Shown: positions 28,103-37,418 of the stretch, piece by piece
Position numbering within the stretch: position 1 is the stretch's first letter
Layout: the number at the start of each line of letters is the position of its first letter
Assembly (NCBI RefSeq): GCF_001750165.1
Contig: NZ_CP015412.1
Location: 620,001-684,000, forward strand
Source: Pseudoalteromonas luteoviolacea
Lineage (GTDB): Bacteria > Pseudomonadota > Gammaproteobacteria > Enterobacterales > Alteromonadaceae
Reading direction: 5' to 3'
Length of the DNA stretch: 64,000 nucleotides
Made by a program: the position numbers and the translations under genes
Notes under the pieces: generated by a model
The model's database searches: none
Told to the model about the DNA's origin: nothing
Seen by the model: only the letters and a program-made list of their open reading frames with translations

Positions 28103-28132
28103 TGTATTTATTTAGAAGGCAGTGTATATAAA

Positions 28133-29392
28133 ATGTGGCGGTTTGTTGTTGCGCTTGTAAGTGTGCTGCTCATTGCAAGCATAGCTCTAGGCCAGGTATT
28201 TGATGTCCTTTATTCCTCAGAAGAGTCTGCACAGTCAGATGTATCAGAACAGCTCTCTTTGGCATTGCCATTACTAGAGATGATGGCATCTCAAGAAAGT
28301 CAGTTCGTTTTTGACAAACAGCTTCAACAGACAATTTTGGATAATAGCAATACATCTGTGCGCCTTCACGTTATGAATGAGTACCCTTTGCCGATTCAAT
28401 TACAACAGCAACTTCAAAGACAAGAGCCTGTATTTCTCGAGACGCAGGATCACGTGAAAGTCCACTTGTTGACTAATGAACAGAATATTTTGGTTTATCA
28501 GTATGATAAACGGACTGAGCAGGATGATTACCGCCTTTCTTTAACGCTTATTTTTTACCTTCTTCTCGTCATCATTTTAGTGCTTTTCTTAACCCCTTTT
28601 GTTCGTCGGCTAATGCATTTAAGCGATACAGCCGCCAAATTTGGTGATGGTCAATTAGATGTCAGGTTGAAGGTGGGCACGCTTTGGTATATCCGAGATA
28701 TTGAGCAGTCATTTAATCAGATGGCAAACAAGATTAATCTGCTCATGGATGATATTAAATTGCTTGCTGGTGGATTATCCCATGAGTTAAGGACCCCATT
28801 GGCCCGAATAAGAATGGGCCTAGATACCATTGTCGAAACACAAGATGAAGCGCTTAGGGCTAAATACGAAGCGCGCGTAAACCAGCAATTAGATGATATG
28901 GAAGGCTTGCTGATCCATATGTTGGATTTTGCTAGGTTGCAGCATAGTTTAGATGAGGCCAACCCACAGTCACTTGACTTAGCTGTGGTACTTCGTAACT
29001 TAGTTGACGTTTCTTTTGATGGTGCTGTTGAGCTTAATATCACACCGCAACAGGCGTTTATTAGTGTTGATCAACGTTATTTTTCTATGGCTATTTCTAA
29101 TATTATTGATAATGCATTGAAGTATGGGCATAGCCGCTGTTTAGTGACCTTATATCAAGATAATAGTGAATTTGTAGTTGCAATCAGTGATGATGGAAAA
29201 GGGATTGATGTCCGTAAACTGAATGATATTTTCAAACCATTTGTCAGACTCAACCGCCAGCACTGTGCTGGGTTTGGTATTGGTTTAGCATTCAGTGCCA
29301 AAATTATCACACGTTACCGAGGACGAGTATCAGCTGGTGCGTGCTCAGAATTAGGAGGCGCTTGTATTACCGTTAGGATCCCAGCCCTTTAA
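28133..29392 (+). CDS. Sensor histidine kinase (RstB/CpxA-like)
   Basis: The 419-residue protein has two transmembrane helices (about residues 3-22 and 138-158) enclosing a periplasmic sensor of about 115 residues, a HAMP domain, HisKA with GGLSHELRTPLARIRM, N box NIIDNALKYGH and G boxes DDGKGID and GFGIGLAFSAKI. It lies 30 bp after its response regulator and completes the operon. No terminator is obvious downstream. Confidence 0.93.
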   Translation: MWRFVVALVSVLLIASIALGQVFDVLYSSEESAQSDVSEQLSLALPLLEMMASQESQFVFDKQLQQTILDNSNTSVRLHVMNEYPLPIQLQQQLQRQEPVFLETQDHVKVHLLTNEQNILVYQYDKRTEQDDYRLSLTLIFYLLLVIILVLFLTPFVRRLMHLSDTAAKFGDGQLDVRLKVGTLWYIRDIEQSFNQMANKINLLMDDIKLLAGGLSHELRTPLARIRMGLDTIVETQDEALRAKYEARVNQQLDDMEGLLIHMLDFARLQHSLDEANPQSLDLAVVLRNLVDVSFDGAVELNITPQQAFISVDQRYFSMAISNIIDNALKYGHSRCLVTLYQDNSEFVVAISDDGKGIDVRKLNDIFKPFVRLNRQHCAGFGIGLAFSAKIITRYRGRVSAGACSELGGACITVRIPAL

Positions 29393-29663
29393 AAAGTGTT
29401 TTTACGCTTATTAGTGCAATGCAGTGGCTGCCAATGTAATCGCGATGATCTGCAGCGGCGCTTTCATAGGTCAATTTCCCCTTATTTTGTACACAAAACA
29501 GTGCCTAATACGCTGATATTGGTACCTTTAAAAGGGAATATTTTATCTGTAATATAATTTTAATAATTTATAATTCCTGCTTGGACAACGAATTAGGATT
29601 TTTGCTCTAATTAATAATTGACCAATTTGGAACCTTCCTATACATTCCTCCTGAAATTTACAC
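29393..29663. other. Intergenic region upstream of the riboswitch
   Basis: About 270 bp of AT-rich sequence without a gene. It must hold the end of the two-component operon and the promoter for the riboswitch transcript; I see no clear -35/-10 pair or terminator. Confidence 0.5.
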
Positions 29664-29771
29664 AAACTGTAGTTACTGGCAAACTAGGTGAAAGCCTAGG
29701 ACGCAAAGCTTCCGGTCTAAATGCATTGTATACTCATGCGATGCACACGATAGCGGGGTTGCTTCATAGTT
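29664..29771 (+). promoter_or_regulatory. Cyclic di-GMP-I (GEMM-I) riboswitch
   Basis: The conserved GEMM-I blocks occur in order: CTGGCAAAC, a P2 hairpin CTAGG-GAAA-CCTAG with its GNRA loop, GGACGCAAAGC, CCGGTCTAA, a variable P3 arm, and TAGCGGGGTT. A weak closing P1 pairs AACT near the start with AGTT near 29769. Just downstream, CATAGT and ACTATG (29765-29782) form an alternative hairpin that overlaps the 3' side of P1, a plausible expression platform. No run of T follows, so control may be translational or by another route. The target gene begins at 29854. Confidence 0.9.
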
Positions 29772-29853
29772 AGGGATACTATGAATATTCAAGAGGGATG
29801 TGACTGCCAGATCTACTCAATACCACTACAAACGTAGTTATTTGAGGATAGAT

Positions 29854-32085
29854 ATGAAAACATTTTCTAATAAACCATTACTTGTAGCACTATGCGCTGT
29901 GACAGGCTGGTTTCCAATGCAGGGTTATGCAAACGATTTTTGGCATAGCTACCTAGAATCTAGATCATCACAATCAGATCTGAGAGATCCAAGCACGCAA
30001 ATAGCAGATGATCAGATCATCTCTAACTTTTCATACGCAGGCTATCAGTTCTCGAACCAAGCGATCCCGAACGTCAATGAACTGGGTTACCGTATTTTTG
30101 ATGTAACTGGTTACGGTGCAGATATCGCTCCAGGTCGCTCTGACAAACAAGCAGTACGTGATGCCATTGCGGCAGCTGAAAAGCATATTGATGAAGGTGG
30201 TAAAGGCGCAGTTATTTATTTCCCTAACGGTACGTATGACCTGAATACATTGTCTGATGTTGCAGACATAGATAAGTCCGATACTGTTGAAGGTCGTAAG
30301 AGCCGTGAAAGCGCAACGATCAAGATATCACGTGGCAACATGATATTGCGTGGTGAGAGTCAGCTCAGTATTTTAAAAATGGACCAGCATTTAGATTTAG
30401 TTTATCCAAATAAAATGTGGACAAGTCCTTATCTATTTGAGATTGGTTATAACTACGCTAACCGCGACCCTAAAGTGAAAAGTGTACGCGAGTCGGTAAC
30501 CTCTCCTAGTAAAGAGCGTTTTATTACTGATATTACTTCTAGCCACCCAAGACAATCTACGCGTTCTGTGCAAGTTCGTGATACATCTTTGCTTAAAGTT
30601 GGTCAGTGGGTACAACTGTCTCGCTTTGACCCTCGCACAGAGACGATTGCCAAAGCATTATCACCTTATAAGTTAGATGGTAAGTGGGGGATGATCAAAA
30701 AAGGGGTTCGCTCACAAGAGTTTCATCAAATCACTGCCATTGAAGATAATGAAGTGACATTCGCCGCGGTTATCCATCATGATGTTGAAAACGATGGTTA
30801 CTGGGGTTTGAAACAAGCGCGTCTGGTACAAAATATCGGTGTTGAAAATCTGACGATTCAAGGTAATTGGCATGAAGCATTCAAACACCATAAAAGTGGT
30901 GTACATGATGGTGGATGGAGTGCTATCCGTTTCTCTCGTGTTGCACATGCATGGCTTAAAAACGTGGAGTTTATCGACTTAAACCAAGGCGTTTCTGTGG
31001 TAAACAGTGCCGCGATGACCTTAAAAGACTTAGCGTTTACTGGTAACCCAGGTCATATCAGCTTAGACATTAATGCATCGACCCATGTTTTGGCACAAAA
31101 CATTGATGATCAAGCTGAGCACTGGCATGCGGCAGGCTTTTCTCATAAAGCTGCGGGCAACGTAATTTCTGGCTCAACACACTCACCTGATCGCTTTCAT
31201 AACTTGCATGCCAATATGCCTTACAGCAATTTAATTGAAAACAGTACTGGCGGTTGGAATTATGGCTTTATGGGCGGCTCTGTCGGTGCACAGCCTAACC
31301 ACCTTAAGCATTTAGTGTTTTGGAACATCACGAATACAGCACAAAACGAGTCAATTGATAAGTGGGCGTTTATGCGCCACGACAGTAAGTATGGTCGTGT
31401 GATCATGCCATATGTTGTTGGTTTAAAAGGCGCTGGATTCAATGGCTTTGAGAGTCAGCAAAGATATGACACAAGTTTGGCTGATAAGCCACAAGCACAT
31501 GTGCAAAGTCACACTGATATCGAAAGTTTATACGCGCAACAGTTACAGCAGCGCCGCTGTGCAAAAAAAGTGACTGGTGACAATTTAATTGGTGCTTGGT
31601 CATTGAAAGGCAGTGTATGTGACCTGTCAGGTCAAGGGCAAGATGGCAAAGTGTATGGTGAATATCAAGGTACATTTAACGGCGTTGATCAGCGCATTGA
31701 GCTCGGTGACATCGACCAATTCAGCAAAATTGAGCTTGAGTTTAGATACGAGAATTTCAGCACGACTAAAACGGGTTTCATGTTATCGAAAGGCAATTAC
31801 GGTACACAAAACGCATATTACATCCAAGTAAATAAAGAAGGTGTCATCAGTGCACGTATCAATGGTAAAGGTGTCAACGCAGGTAACTTTGCTGATGGCA
31901 AATGGCACAAACTTGAAATGCAGTTAGAGGGTAACGTTTTATCACTGAGCATTGATGGACAGTCAATGGGTAGCAAGAGCATTGTGCTACCAAAGCAAAA
32001 TGATGTACCACTTAGCATCGGCTCTACACCAAAGAATACATACCCGTTCAAAGGTGAAGTAAGAAACGTTCGCGTATATCGCTAA
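29854..32085 (+). CDS. Secreted beta-helix protein (pectate-lyase-like) with C-terminal LamG domain
   Basis: The 743-residue protein has a signal peptide (about residues 1-26, GYA/ND). Its middle resembles pectate lyase superfamily 3 / GH55-like beta-helix enzymes: DVTGYGADIAPGRSDKQAV, then GGKGAVIYFPNGTYDL, followed by beta-helix rungs such as NLTIQGNWHEAF and AWLKNVEFIDLN. The last 180 residues form a concanavalin-like LamG domain (LIGAWSLKGSVCDLSGQGQDG to VRNVRVYR). It probably cleaves or binds an extracellular or matrix polysaccharide; the substrate cannot be read from sequence. I chose the ATG at 29854 because GAGGATAG lies five bases upstream; the frame opens at a GTG at 29800. The c-di-GMP riboswitch ahead links it to the sessile/motile switch. 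Confidence 0.85.
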   Translation: MKTFSNKPLLVALCAVTGWFPMQGYANDFWHSYLESRSSQSDLRDPSTQIADDQIISNFSYAGYQFSNQAIPNVNELGYRIFDVTGYGADIAPGRSDKQAVRDAIAAAEKHIDEGGKGAVIYFPNGTYDLNTLSDVADIDKSDTVEGRKSRESATIKISRGNMILRGESQLSILKMDQHLDLVYPNKMWTSPYLFEIGYNYANRDPKVKSVRESVTSPSKERFITDITSSHPRQSTRSVQVRDTSLLKVGQWVQLSRFDPRTETIAKALSPYKLDGKWGMIKKGVRSQEFHQITAIEDNEVTFAAVIHHDVENDGYWGLKQARLVQNIGVENLTIQGNWHEAFKHHKSGVHDGGWSAIRFSRVAHAWLKNVEFIDLNQGVSVVNSAAMTLKDLAFTGNPGHISLDINASTHVLAQNIDDQAEHWHAAGFSHKAAGNVISGSTHSPDRFHNLHANMPYSNLIENSTGGWNYGFMGGSVGAQPNHLKHLVFWNITNTAQNESIDKWAFMRHDSKYGRVIMPYVVGLKGAGFNGFESQQRYDTSLADKPQAHVQSHTDIESLYAQQLQQRRCAKKVTGDNLIGAWSLKGSVCDLSGQGQDGKVYGEYQGTFNGVDQRIELGDIDQFSKIELEFRYENFSTTKTGFMLSKGNYGTQNAYYIQVNKEGVISARINGKGVNAGNFADGKWHKLEMQLEGNVLSLSIDGQSMGSKSIVLPKQNDVPLSIGSTPKNTYPFKGEVRNVRVYR

Positions 32086-32093
32086 TTTTTACA

Positions 32094-32133
32094 AGGTGCC
32101 TACCAAGCTGGATACAGGCAGTTGGCACCTATT
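32094..32133 (+). terminator. Probable terminator of the beta-helix gene
   Basis: AGGTGCC and GGCACCT arms enclose a 23-nt loop, followed by ATTTTC. Confidence 0.55.
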
Positions 32134-32190
32134 TTCAAGATTTATTTGGCCAGCATAGAAGGCTGACAAAATAGTAGTAAGGTATTAAAC

Positions 32191-32361
32191 ATGACAACAT
32201 TACCTCCATATAAAAAGTATGCAATCGTGGCTTTAGCGTTAGTATTTGGCTGGTTTTCTAGCTTTATGATTAATGGTATTGAAGTAAATGAAACATCTAT
32301 GTATTGCTTAAAGCTTAAAGATAAAGCAAACATGGATTTATGTAGTAAAGACGCACTATAA
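32191..32361 (+). CDS. Small single-pass membrane protein, 56 residues
   Basis: ATG with AAGG 12 bases upstream opens a 56-codon frame. It encodes a short charged N-terminus, one hydrophobic helix (YAIVALALVFGWFSSFMI) and a polar tail with two Cys (MYCLKLKD, DLCSKDAL). A strong hairpin follows 13 bp after the stop, which supports an independent small gene. I do not recognise the family. The tail may be periplasmic with a disulfide. Confidence 0.6.
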   Translation: MTTLPPYKKYAIVALALVFGWFSSFMINGIEVNETSMYCLKLKDKANMDLCSKDAL

Positions 32362-32374
32362 ATTATGTTGTGAA

Positions 32375-32401
32375 GCTCGGTGCATATGAAATGCACCGAG
32401 C
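32375..32401 (+). terminator. Strong hairpin after the small membrane protein gene
   Basis: A perfect 11-bp stem, GCTCGGTGCAT with its complement, encloses a 5-nt loop. The following T-run is poor, so termination may be incomplete. Confidence 0.55.
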
Positions 32402-32638
32402 GTTATAGCCACTAGTCTAAATGTTGTTGGCTTTCTGTACTTGTCTATAAATACTCTGGCTCACTGCTTTAAGTTTATCAATCTTATTCATCCCTGCCCT
32501 GCTGAGTGTAAATTCTTTTTTAAATATATTGTCAGGTCACTATCCCTAATTTATTGCTTAATTAGGCTACACACTGTTACAAATTCCGTATATCTAGTCT
32601 GCTATATTAATTGTTCAATTAGATTATGTGAGATTGTT

Positions 32639-33022
32639 TTGAAAGGCTTTAAGCAGAGTTTAGTTTTAGTGATTATACTGGGTTTGAGTGGGTGTGTGTT
32701 TGCGCCGAAAAAGTCTACTTATTTTGATGAGCATTGCGATCTTGTGCGCGAAAAAACGGATATTGATGTCATCGTCTTTGCTGATGAAGCGTCTAATGTG
32801 ACGCCTTACTATCCAAATGATATTTATATTCCTGCATTGGTGGCTGCAACGTCTGCTGCATTTTCATCAGTTGCTTATATATATGATAATATGCAGGATT
32901 CAATTGAGTATAAAGAACAGTGCGGTGACCGAGTACACTCGGATCAAGGTGCTAAAGGTACTGAGGAATCTGCAAGGTCATGTTCAGATAGTGAACTGTG
33001 TGGAATTGAAAGAAAGCGATGA
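32639..33022 (+). CDS. Small lipoprotein, function unknown
   Basis: The frame is open from 32441, but the first 66 codons look like read-through of non-coding sequence. A lipoprotein signal begins near residue 67 (KGFKQSLVLVIILGLSGC, lipobox LSGC). No ATG or GTG fits, so I propose a TTG start at 32639; its ribosome site is weak. The mature protein of about 107 residues is acidic and contains a stretch that could be a second hydrophobic segment (PALVAATSAAFSSVAYI). The family is unrecognised. The start is the main uncertainty. Confidence 0.55.
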   Translation: MKGFKQSLVLVIILGLSGCVFAPKKSTYFDEHCDLVREKTDIDVIVFADEASNVTPYYPNDIYIPALVAATSAAFSSVAYIYDNMQDSIEYKEQCGDRVHSDQGAKGTEESARSCSDSELCGIERKR

Positions 33023-33113
33023 GTGACAGTTTGTAAAGGGGGTTTACGGGAACAGAAAAAGCCGCATATAGCGACTTTATCCAGGGGGTAATCAAATAGG
33101 TTGCTTACTAAGA

Positions 33114-33563
33114 TTAACTCTCGTTTTCTAGCAGCTTGCCTTTGCCGATTTCAATTTTTCTCGGTTTCAATGCTTCAGGCACTTCTCTTTCTAATTTGAC
33201 GACCAGTAATCCGTTTTCTAGTTCTGCACCGATGACTCTGACATGATCGCCAAGCTGGAAGCTTTGTTCAAAATTACGTTCAGCGATGCCTTGGTGTATA
33301 AATTTACGCTCTACACTCTCTTCTTTATTAGCTTTTTGACCTTTGATCCTGAGCGTATTGTTCTCAGACTCTATATGTAATTCACTTTCGCTAAACCCGG
33401 CCACAGCCATAGTGATTTGGTATTTGTCTTGGTCTAGTGCTTCGATGTTATATGGTGGATAACTTGCTTGCTTGCCATTGTGGGCAGCACGGTCCATAAG
33501 TGATGCTAAATGATCGAAGCCAATGAATGAACGGTATAGTGGAGTTAGATCTACGTTGCGCAT
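33114..33563 (-). CDS. Small heat-shock protein, Hsp20/IbpA family
   Basis: An ATP-independent holdase chaperone. The 149-residue protein carries the alpha-crystallin domain: NIEALDQDKYQITMAVAGF, HIESENNTLRIKG, and GIAERNFEQSFQLGDHVRV, ending with the A-x-x-x-n-G-L-hydrophobic motif (AELENGLLVVKL). Its N-terminus (MRNVDLTPLYRSFIGFDHL) matches IbpA/IbpB. AGAGGATATT precedes the start. CTTGAAA and CCCC boxes lie upstream at 33689-33707 on the minus strand, but their spacing is too short for a normal sigma32 promoter. The leader of about 100 nt is long enough for a thermosensor, which I could not demonstrate. Confidence 0.95.
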   Translation of the reverse strand: MRNVDLTPLYRSFIGFDHLASLMDRAAHNGKQASYPPYNIEALDQDKYQITMAVAGFSESELHIESENNTLRIKGQKANKEESVERKFIHQGIAERNFEQSFQLGDHVRVIGAELENGLLVVKLEREVPEALKPRKIEIGKGKLLENES

Positions 33564-33728
33564 AATAATATCCTCTTAATAAGCGATAATGTTTGTTTAC
33601 CCTTCTTGTGAACTGATAAACAAACTAAAAAAATAACATTTGTTTTGGTTGGGACCCTGTCGGCGTCCTCACAATACTATCTATGGACGGGGCAAATAGT
33701 TTTCAAGTAAAAAATTAAAATAAATTTT

Positions 33729-33752
33729 AAAAAGCCCAATTTTCGGGCTTTT
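33729..33752. terminator. Terminator of phoD-like gene
   Basis: AAAAAGCCC and GGGCTTTT arms around a 7-nt loop, immediately after the phosphatase stop. Confidence 0.85.
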
Positions 33753-33762
33753 CCGAGGAGTT

Positions 33763-35340
33763 CTAGCATAGTTTGGATTTGCCTGAATACACAGTAAAGC
33801 GCTTTCCAATATGTACTTGCTCATTTTTAAAGCCAACAAAAGGGACGTGATGCCAATTTGCTTGTAGTCGTTCTTTATTGATCTCCAATGTCACGAACCC
33901 GCGGTTCGCGAGATCAACATATCGAATGTGTGGATTTTCGGGCATTAAGATTTTGCCAACGTCTCCGACAAGTTGCTGTAAACCTGGCACAGGAATGGAG
34001 GGGGAGGTCACCGATGAAGTCACAATTTCAACAGCAACAGCACCATCATGGGTAAAGCGGTTATATTTTTGCCAGTCGTAAGGGTCTTTACAGATGTTGG
34101 CTGCCCAAGATGAATGCACATCTCCGGTTAATATAACGGCGTTATTGATGTGGTTGTGTTCGATAAAATCTAATAGTCGATTTCTGGCTGCTGGATATCC
34201 ATCCCAAGAATCTGTATTAATTGGCTTACCAAGCATCTGAATCTGCATCATTTGCACTTGCTGACCAATCAACTGCCATGTTACACCATTACGTTTGGCA
34301 TCTAGCAAGTTGTCTTGTAGCCATTGCTCTTGTTCGTAGCCGAGTAATGTGCGTTGTTCATCTAGGCGTGCTGGATCTTTCACATCGACTTGTTGCTCCC
34401 TGCCGATAAAACGCGTATCTAACATATTAAGTTCGGCCAGTTTACCAAACCGAAAACGGCGGTATGCTTTTTCTCTGGCTGCATGTTGAGGCTCTCTTAT
34501 TGGCATCCACTCATAATACGCTTGAACGGCAGCATGGCTGCGCACTTGCCATGTGCCTTCACCATCATTATGGTTTTTAGCACCTTCTCGCCATGCATCA
34601 TTGGTAAACTCGTGGTCATCCCAAATACAGATCATCGGGTGGGTTTGATGCAATTTTTGCAGATCAGTATCCGTTTTATAGCAGGCATGTCTTTGGCGGT
34701 AGTCGGATAATGTCACCATTTCGTGATTTGGTGTTACTTTACGATTCCATAAAAAAGGGTTTCTGTAGATGTCTTTATTGCCATACTCGTATAAATAATC
34801 ACCCAGATGCAGTACCGCATCTAAGTCTGCAATCTCTGCGATACGTGCATACACATTAAAGTAGCCGTAACTGAAGTGAGAGCATGATGCCATCGCTAAC
34901 TTGATATTGCTGACATCATATTCTGGTAGAGTTTTGGTTCTTCCTGTTGGTGAGATAAGTGGCTCATCGAGCTCATCGATAATAAAACGGTATACATATC
35001 GGGTGTTTTCTTGCAGGCCTTTGGCATCTACTTTTACAGTAAAGTCTTGCGCTTGGCTCGTTATCACGTGACCACTAGTAATGATGTTAGAAAAACTACT
35101 ATCTGCCGCAACTTGCCAAATTACTTTCACTGTCAATGTGTCGATATCAACGCGCTCTTTTACTTCTTTTGGAATGGTTACTCTAGTCCACAATATCACG
35201 CTATCTGATAGGGGATCTCCACTGGCCACGCCATGGCTGAAAGGGTTTTCAGAGAAGGTGCAGCCCGATAGTGAGAGGCTCAGAGGTAAGCTTGAGATGA
35301 TCATGCTGCTTTTAACAAATTGGCGACGAGAAATGTTCAT
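33763..35340 (-). CDS. phoD: PhoD-family alkaline phosphatase (Tat substrate)
   Basis: The 525-residue protein begins with a twin-arginine signal (SRRQFVKS) that runs into a lipobox-like LSLSGC, so it may be a Tat-exported lipoprotein. An N-terminal PhoD domain (GVASGDPLSDSVILWTR) precedes the metallophosphatase domain with ASCSHFSYGYFNVY, LHLGDYLYEYG, WDDHEFTNDAWR, and ILTGDVHSSWAANI, which carry the metal ligands. It likely releases phosphate from phosphodiesters or monoesters. No Pho box was evident by eye in the upstream gap. Its neighbours give no operon context. Confidence 0.93.
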   Translation of the reverse strand: MNISRRQFVKSSMIISSLPLSLSLSGCTFSENPFSHGVASGDPLSDSVILWTRVTIPKEVKERVDIDTLTVKVIWQVAADSSFSNIITSGHVITSQAQDFTVKVDAKGLQENTRYVYRFIIDELDEPLISPTGRTKTLPEYDVSNIKLAMASCSHFSYGYFNVYARIAEIADLDAVLHLGDYLYEYGNKDIYRNPFLWNRKVTPNHEMVTLSDYRQRHACYKTDTDLQKLHQTHPMICIWDDHEFTNDAWREGAKNHNDGEGTWQVRSHAAVQAYYEWMPIREPQHAAREKAYRRFRFGKLAELNMLDTRFIGREQQVDVKDPARLDEQRTLLGYEQEQWLQDNLLDAKRNGVTWQLIGQQVQMMQIQMLGKPINTDSWDGYPAARNRLLDFIEHNHINNAVILTGDVHSSWAANICKDPYDWQKYNRFTHDGAVAVEIVTSSVTSPSIPVPGLQQLVGDVGKILMPENPHIRYVDLANRGFVTLEINKERLQANWHHVPFVGFKNEQVHIGKRFTVYSGKSKLC

Positions 35341-35806
35341 AAGTATTTACTCTAATTTTGGTGTTTTTTGTCTATTTAACTCCGTAATCGTTAAACTTTT
35401 ATTTCTTAACTGTAAATTTATAGGAAGGATAAATTTATAAGTGTGATTATTTAAATAGTATAAATATCGACCTTGTGTTATCCAGTAGGACGATGAGTAT
35501 GCTTTAAATCGCAAAAATGATAATATTATGCCATTAAAAATAAGGTGTTATATAAAAAATGATACTTTTATACGGGTTAACTTTCGCTAAATGGTATCGT
35601 CTTTAAGCGATAATGTTATCTACATCTTATTGTGTATTTTGTGATTTTACTGGGTTAAATGTTGAATTATTGTTCTTCTTTTGAGGAAACATATTGTTTA
35701 ACCAGTGAGTTACACTAAACTTGTTGCACATGCAGTATGTAGATAGCGCTATTGTGACTTTAAAACTAAATAGGTTCGGGAATACCGTACGTTTGAGATA
35801 AATATT
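35341..35806. other. Gene-free region between phoD and the porin gene
   Basis: About 465 bp, AT-rich, between divergent genes. It must hold both promoters. Short dyads such as TATCG/CGATA near 35595 are present, but I see no element that I can name. Confidence 0.5.
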
Positions 35807-36514
35807 ATGAAAAAAAATCTGCGACTCACATTATCCACATTGTCTTTTTTGATGGTTACAAATACGGTTATTGCGAGTGATTGGTCTTCAACTATTACCG
35901 GTGCTTCGGACTATACATTTAATGGTATCAGCCAAACTGAAAATGATTTTGCTTTGCAAGCTAGCCTTGATTACAGCAACTCTGAAACAAATTGGTATGC
36001 AGGCTCTTGGGCCTCAAACGTCGATTTTGATGATGGCACAGATGTGGAAGTGGATATTTACTTTGGCAAAACTTGGTCATTAACTGATGCAATCAGCTTA
36101 GATGTTGGCATGGCATACTACAGCTATTACGGTGGAGACGATTCGAGTGATATTAACTATCCAGAAGCGTACACCAAGTTTGGTTTTGATAATGCTTTAG
36201 GTACGACAGAATTTAATTTTTGGTATAGCTGGGATTATGCGGGTCAAGATGAAGAGCACGTAATTACAACTCTGTCACATACCATTGAAGTAGCCGACAA
36301 TCATGATATTTCTTTAAGCTATACGGTGTCTAACTATGTCGGTGGAGATCAGACTTGGGATGGAACGGACAGTTCTTACCACCACTATGAAATAGCTTAC
36401 TCCACCAGCTTGTCAGGCTTTGACTTATCGATTGCCGCTGAAGATACTTCCATCGATTCGGATACCTCGGACGAACGAATTGCGTTTTCAGTGTCTCGCA
36501 CTTTTGACTTCTAA
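35807..36514 (+). CDS. TorF-family putative porin (outer-membrane barrel)
   Basis: The 235-residue protein has a signal peptide (about residues 1-23, VIA/SD) and then SSTITGASDYTFNGISQTENDFALQ in which the second part matches the start of the TorF/Gcw_chp family (SDYxFRGxSQT). Acidic, aromatic-rich beta strands alternate to a terminal Phe (FSVSRTFDF). Substrate unknown. It is monocistronic, with a strong two-way terminator at its end. Confidence 0.88.
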   Translation: MKKNLRLTLSTLSFLMVTNTVIASDWSSTITGASDYTFNGISQTENDFALQASLDYSNSETNWYAGSWASNVDFDDGTDVEVDIYFGKTWSLTDAISLDVGMAYYSYYGGDDSSDINYPEAYTKFGFDNALGTTEFNFWYSWDYAGQDEEHVITTLSHTIEVADNHDISLSYTVSNYVGGDQTWDGTDSSYHHYEIAYSTSLSGFDLSIAAEDTSIDSDTSDERIAFSVSRTFDF

Positions 36515-36525
36515 CATCTAGACAC

Positions 36526-36554
36526 AAAAAAGCCGGACTATGTCCGACTTTTTT
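36526..36554. terminator. Bidirectional terminator between porin and yebC-family gene
   Basis: A6 followed by GYCGGAC and GTCCGAC T6 around a 3-nt loop, between convergent genes. Confidence 0.9.
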
Positions 36555-36570
36555 AGAGTGAGCTTGTCGA

Positions 36571-37296
36571 TTACTTCTTCACAATCGCGTTGTGGTAAAC
36601 GTTTTGAACGTCGTCACAGTCTTCAAGCATGCCCATGAATTTTTCGAAGTTTGCAATGTCATCTTCGTTTTCGATTTCAACATGAGTTTGCGGGATCCAC
36701 GTGATTTCGTCTACTTCGAATGTAATGCCTTCAAACGCTTCAGTTAATGCAGTCTTTGCTTTGAAGTACTCAGTGTTAGGTGCGAATACAGACACTTTAC
36801 CGTCTTCTACTTCAACATCTGTCACGTCAACGTCAGCCATCATTAATGCTTCTAGTACTGATTCATCATCGTCACCTGCAAATCCTAAAATTGCAAAGTG
36901 ATCAAACATGTGTGCAACACAGCCTGGGCTACCGATTTTTGAATCGGTTTTAGTAAATGGAAGGCGTACATCTTTGATTGTACGATTTGGGTTGTCAGTT
37001 AAGCAGTCAACGATAACCATACAGTTACCTGGACCATAACCCTCATAACGTGCTGGCGAGTAATCTTCACCAGCACCACCAGCCGCTTTTTCGATTGCTT
37101 TGTCGATTACGTGTGCTGGAACCTGATCTTTCTTAGCTTTTTCGATCAAACGACGAAGGGATAGGTTTGTTTCAGGATCTGCGCCGCCATTCTTTGCAAT
37201 TACATAGATCTCTTTACCGTATTTGGAGTTTACCTTAGTTTTTGCCGCTGCCGTTTTTGCCATGGCGTTTTTGCGGACTTCAAATGCTCTACCCAT
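36571..37296 (-). CDS. YebC/PmpR-family protein, YeeN-like branch
   Basis: Members are DNA-binding regulators or ribosome-associated factors that help translation of proline stretches. The 241-residue protein begins MGRAFEVRKNAMAKT and continues with NLSLRRLIEKAKKDQVPAHV, YEGYGPGNCMVIVDCLTDN and a C-terminal EDCDDVQNVYHN, matching the three-domain family. The sequence is nearer to E. coli YeeN than to YebC, especially at the N-terminus and in its VYHN ending, so it is probably the accessory paralogue. The frame extends 15 codons upstream, but the conserved MGR start is at 37296. Confidence 0.9.
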   Translation of the reverse strand: MGRAFEVRKNAMAKTAAAKTKVNSKYGKEIYVIAKNGGADPETNLSLRRLIEKAKKDQVPAHVIDKAIEKAAGGAGEDYSPARYEGYGPGNCMVIVDCLTDNPNRTIKDVRLPFTKTDSKIGSPGCVAHMFDHFAILGFAGDDDESVLEALMMADVDVTDVEVEDGKVSVFAPNTEYFKAKTALTEAFEGITFEVDEITWIPQTHVEIENEDDIANFEKFMGMLEDCDDVQNVYHNAIVKK

Positions 37297-37418
37297 CTTA
37301 ATTCTCGTTATTTGAAATTCAATTGCACAAGATTCTAACAAGACTCGGCGCGTTGGGCTATACCCTATTGGGCGCGAGGCCTGCGATAAAGCAGGTTTAT
37401 TACCATAAAATGAATGCG

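Noticed and set aside
32142..32396. 84-codon minus-strand frame
   Set aside because: It is antisense to the better supported small membrane protein gene at 32191-32361 and has no ribosome-binding site.
33689..33707. sigma32-like CTTGAAA and CCCC boxes upstream of hsp20
   Set aside because: The gap between the boxes is about 8 bases, well below the usual 13-15.
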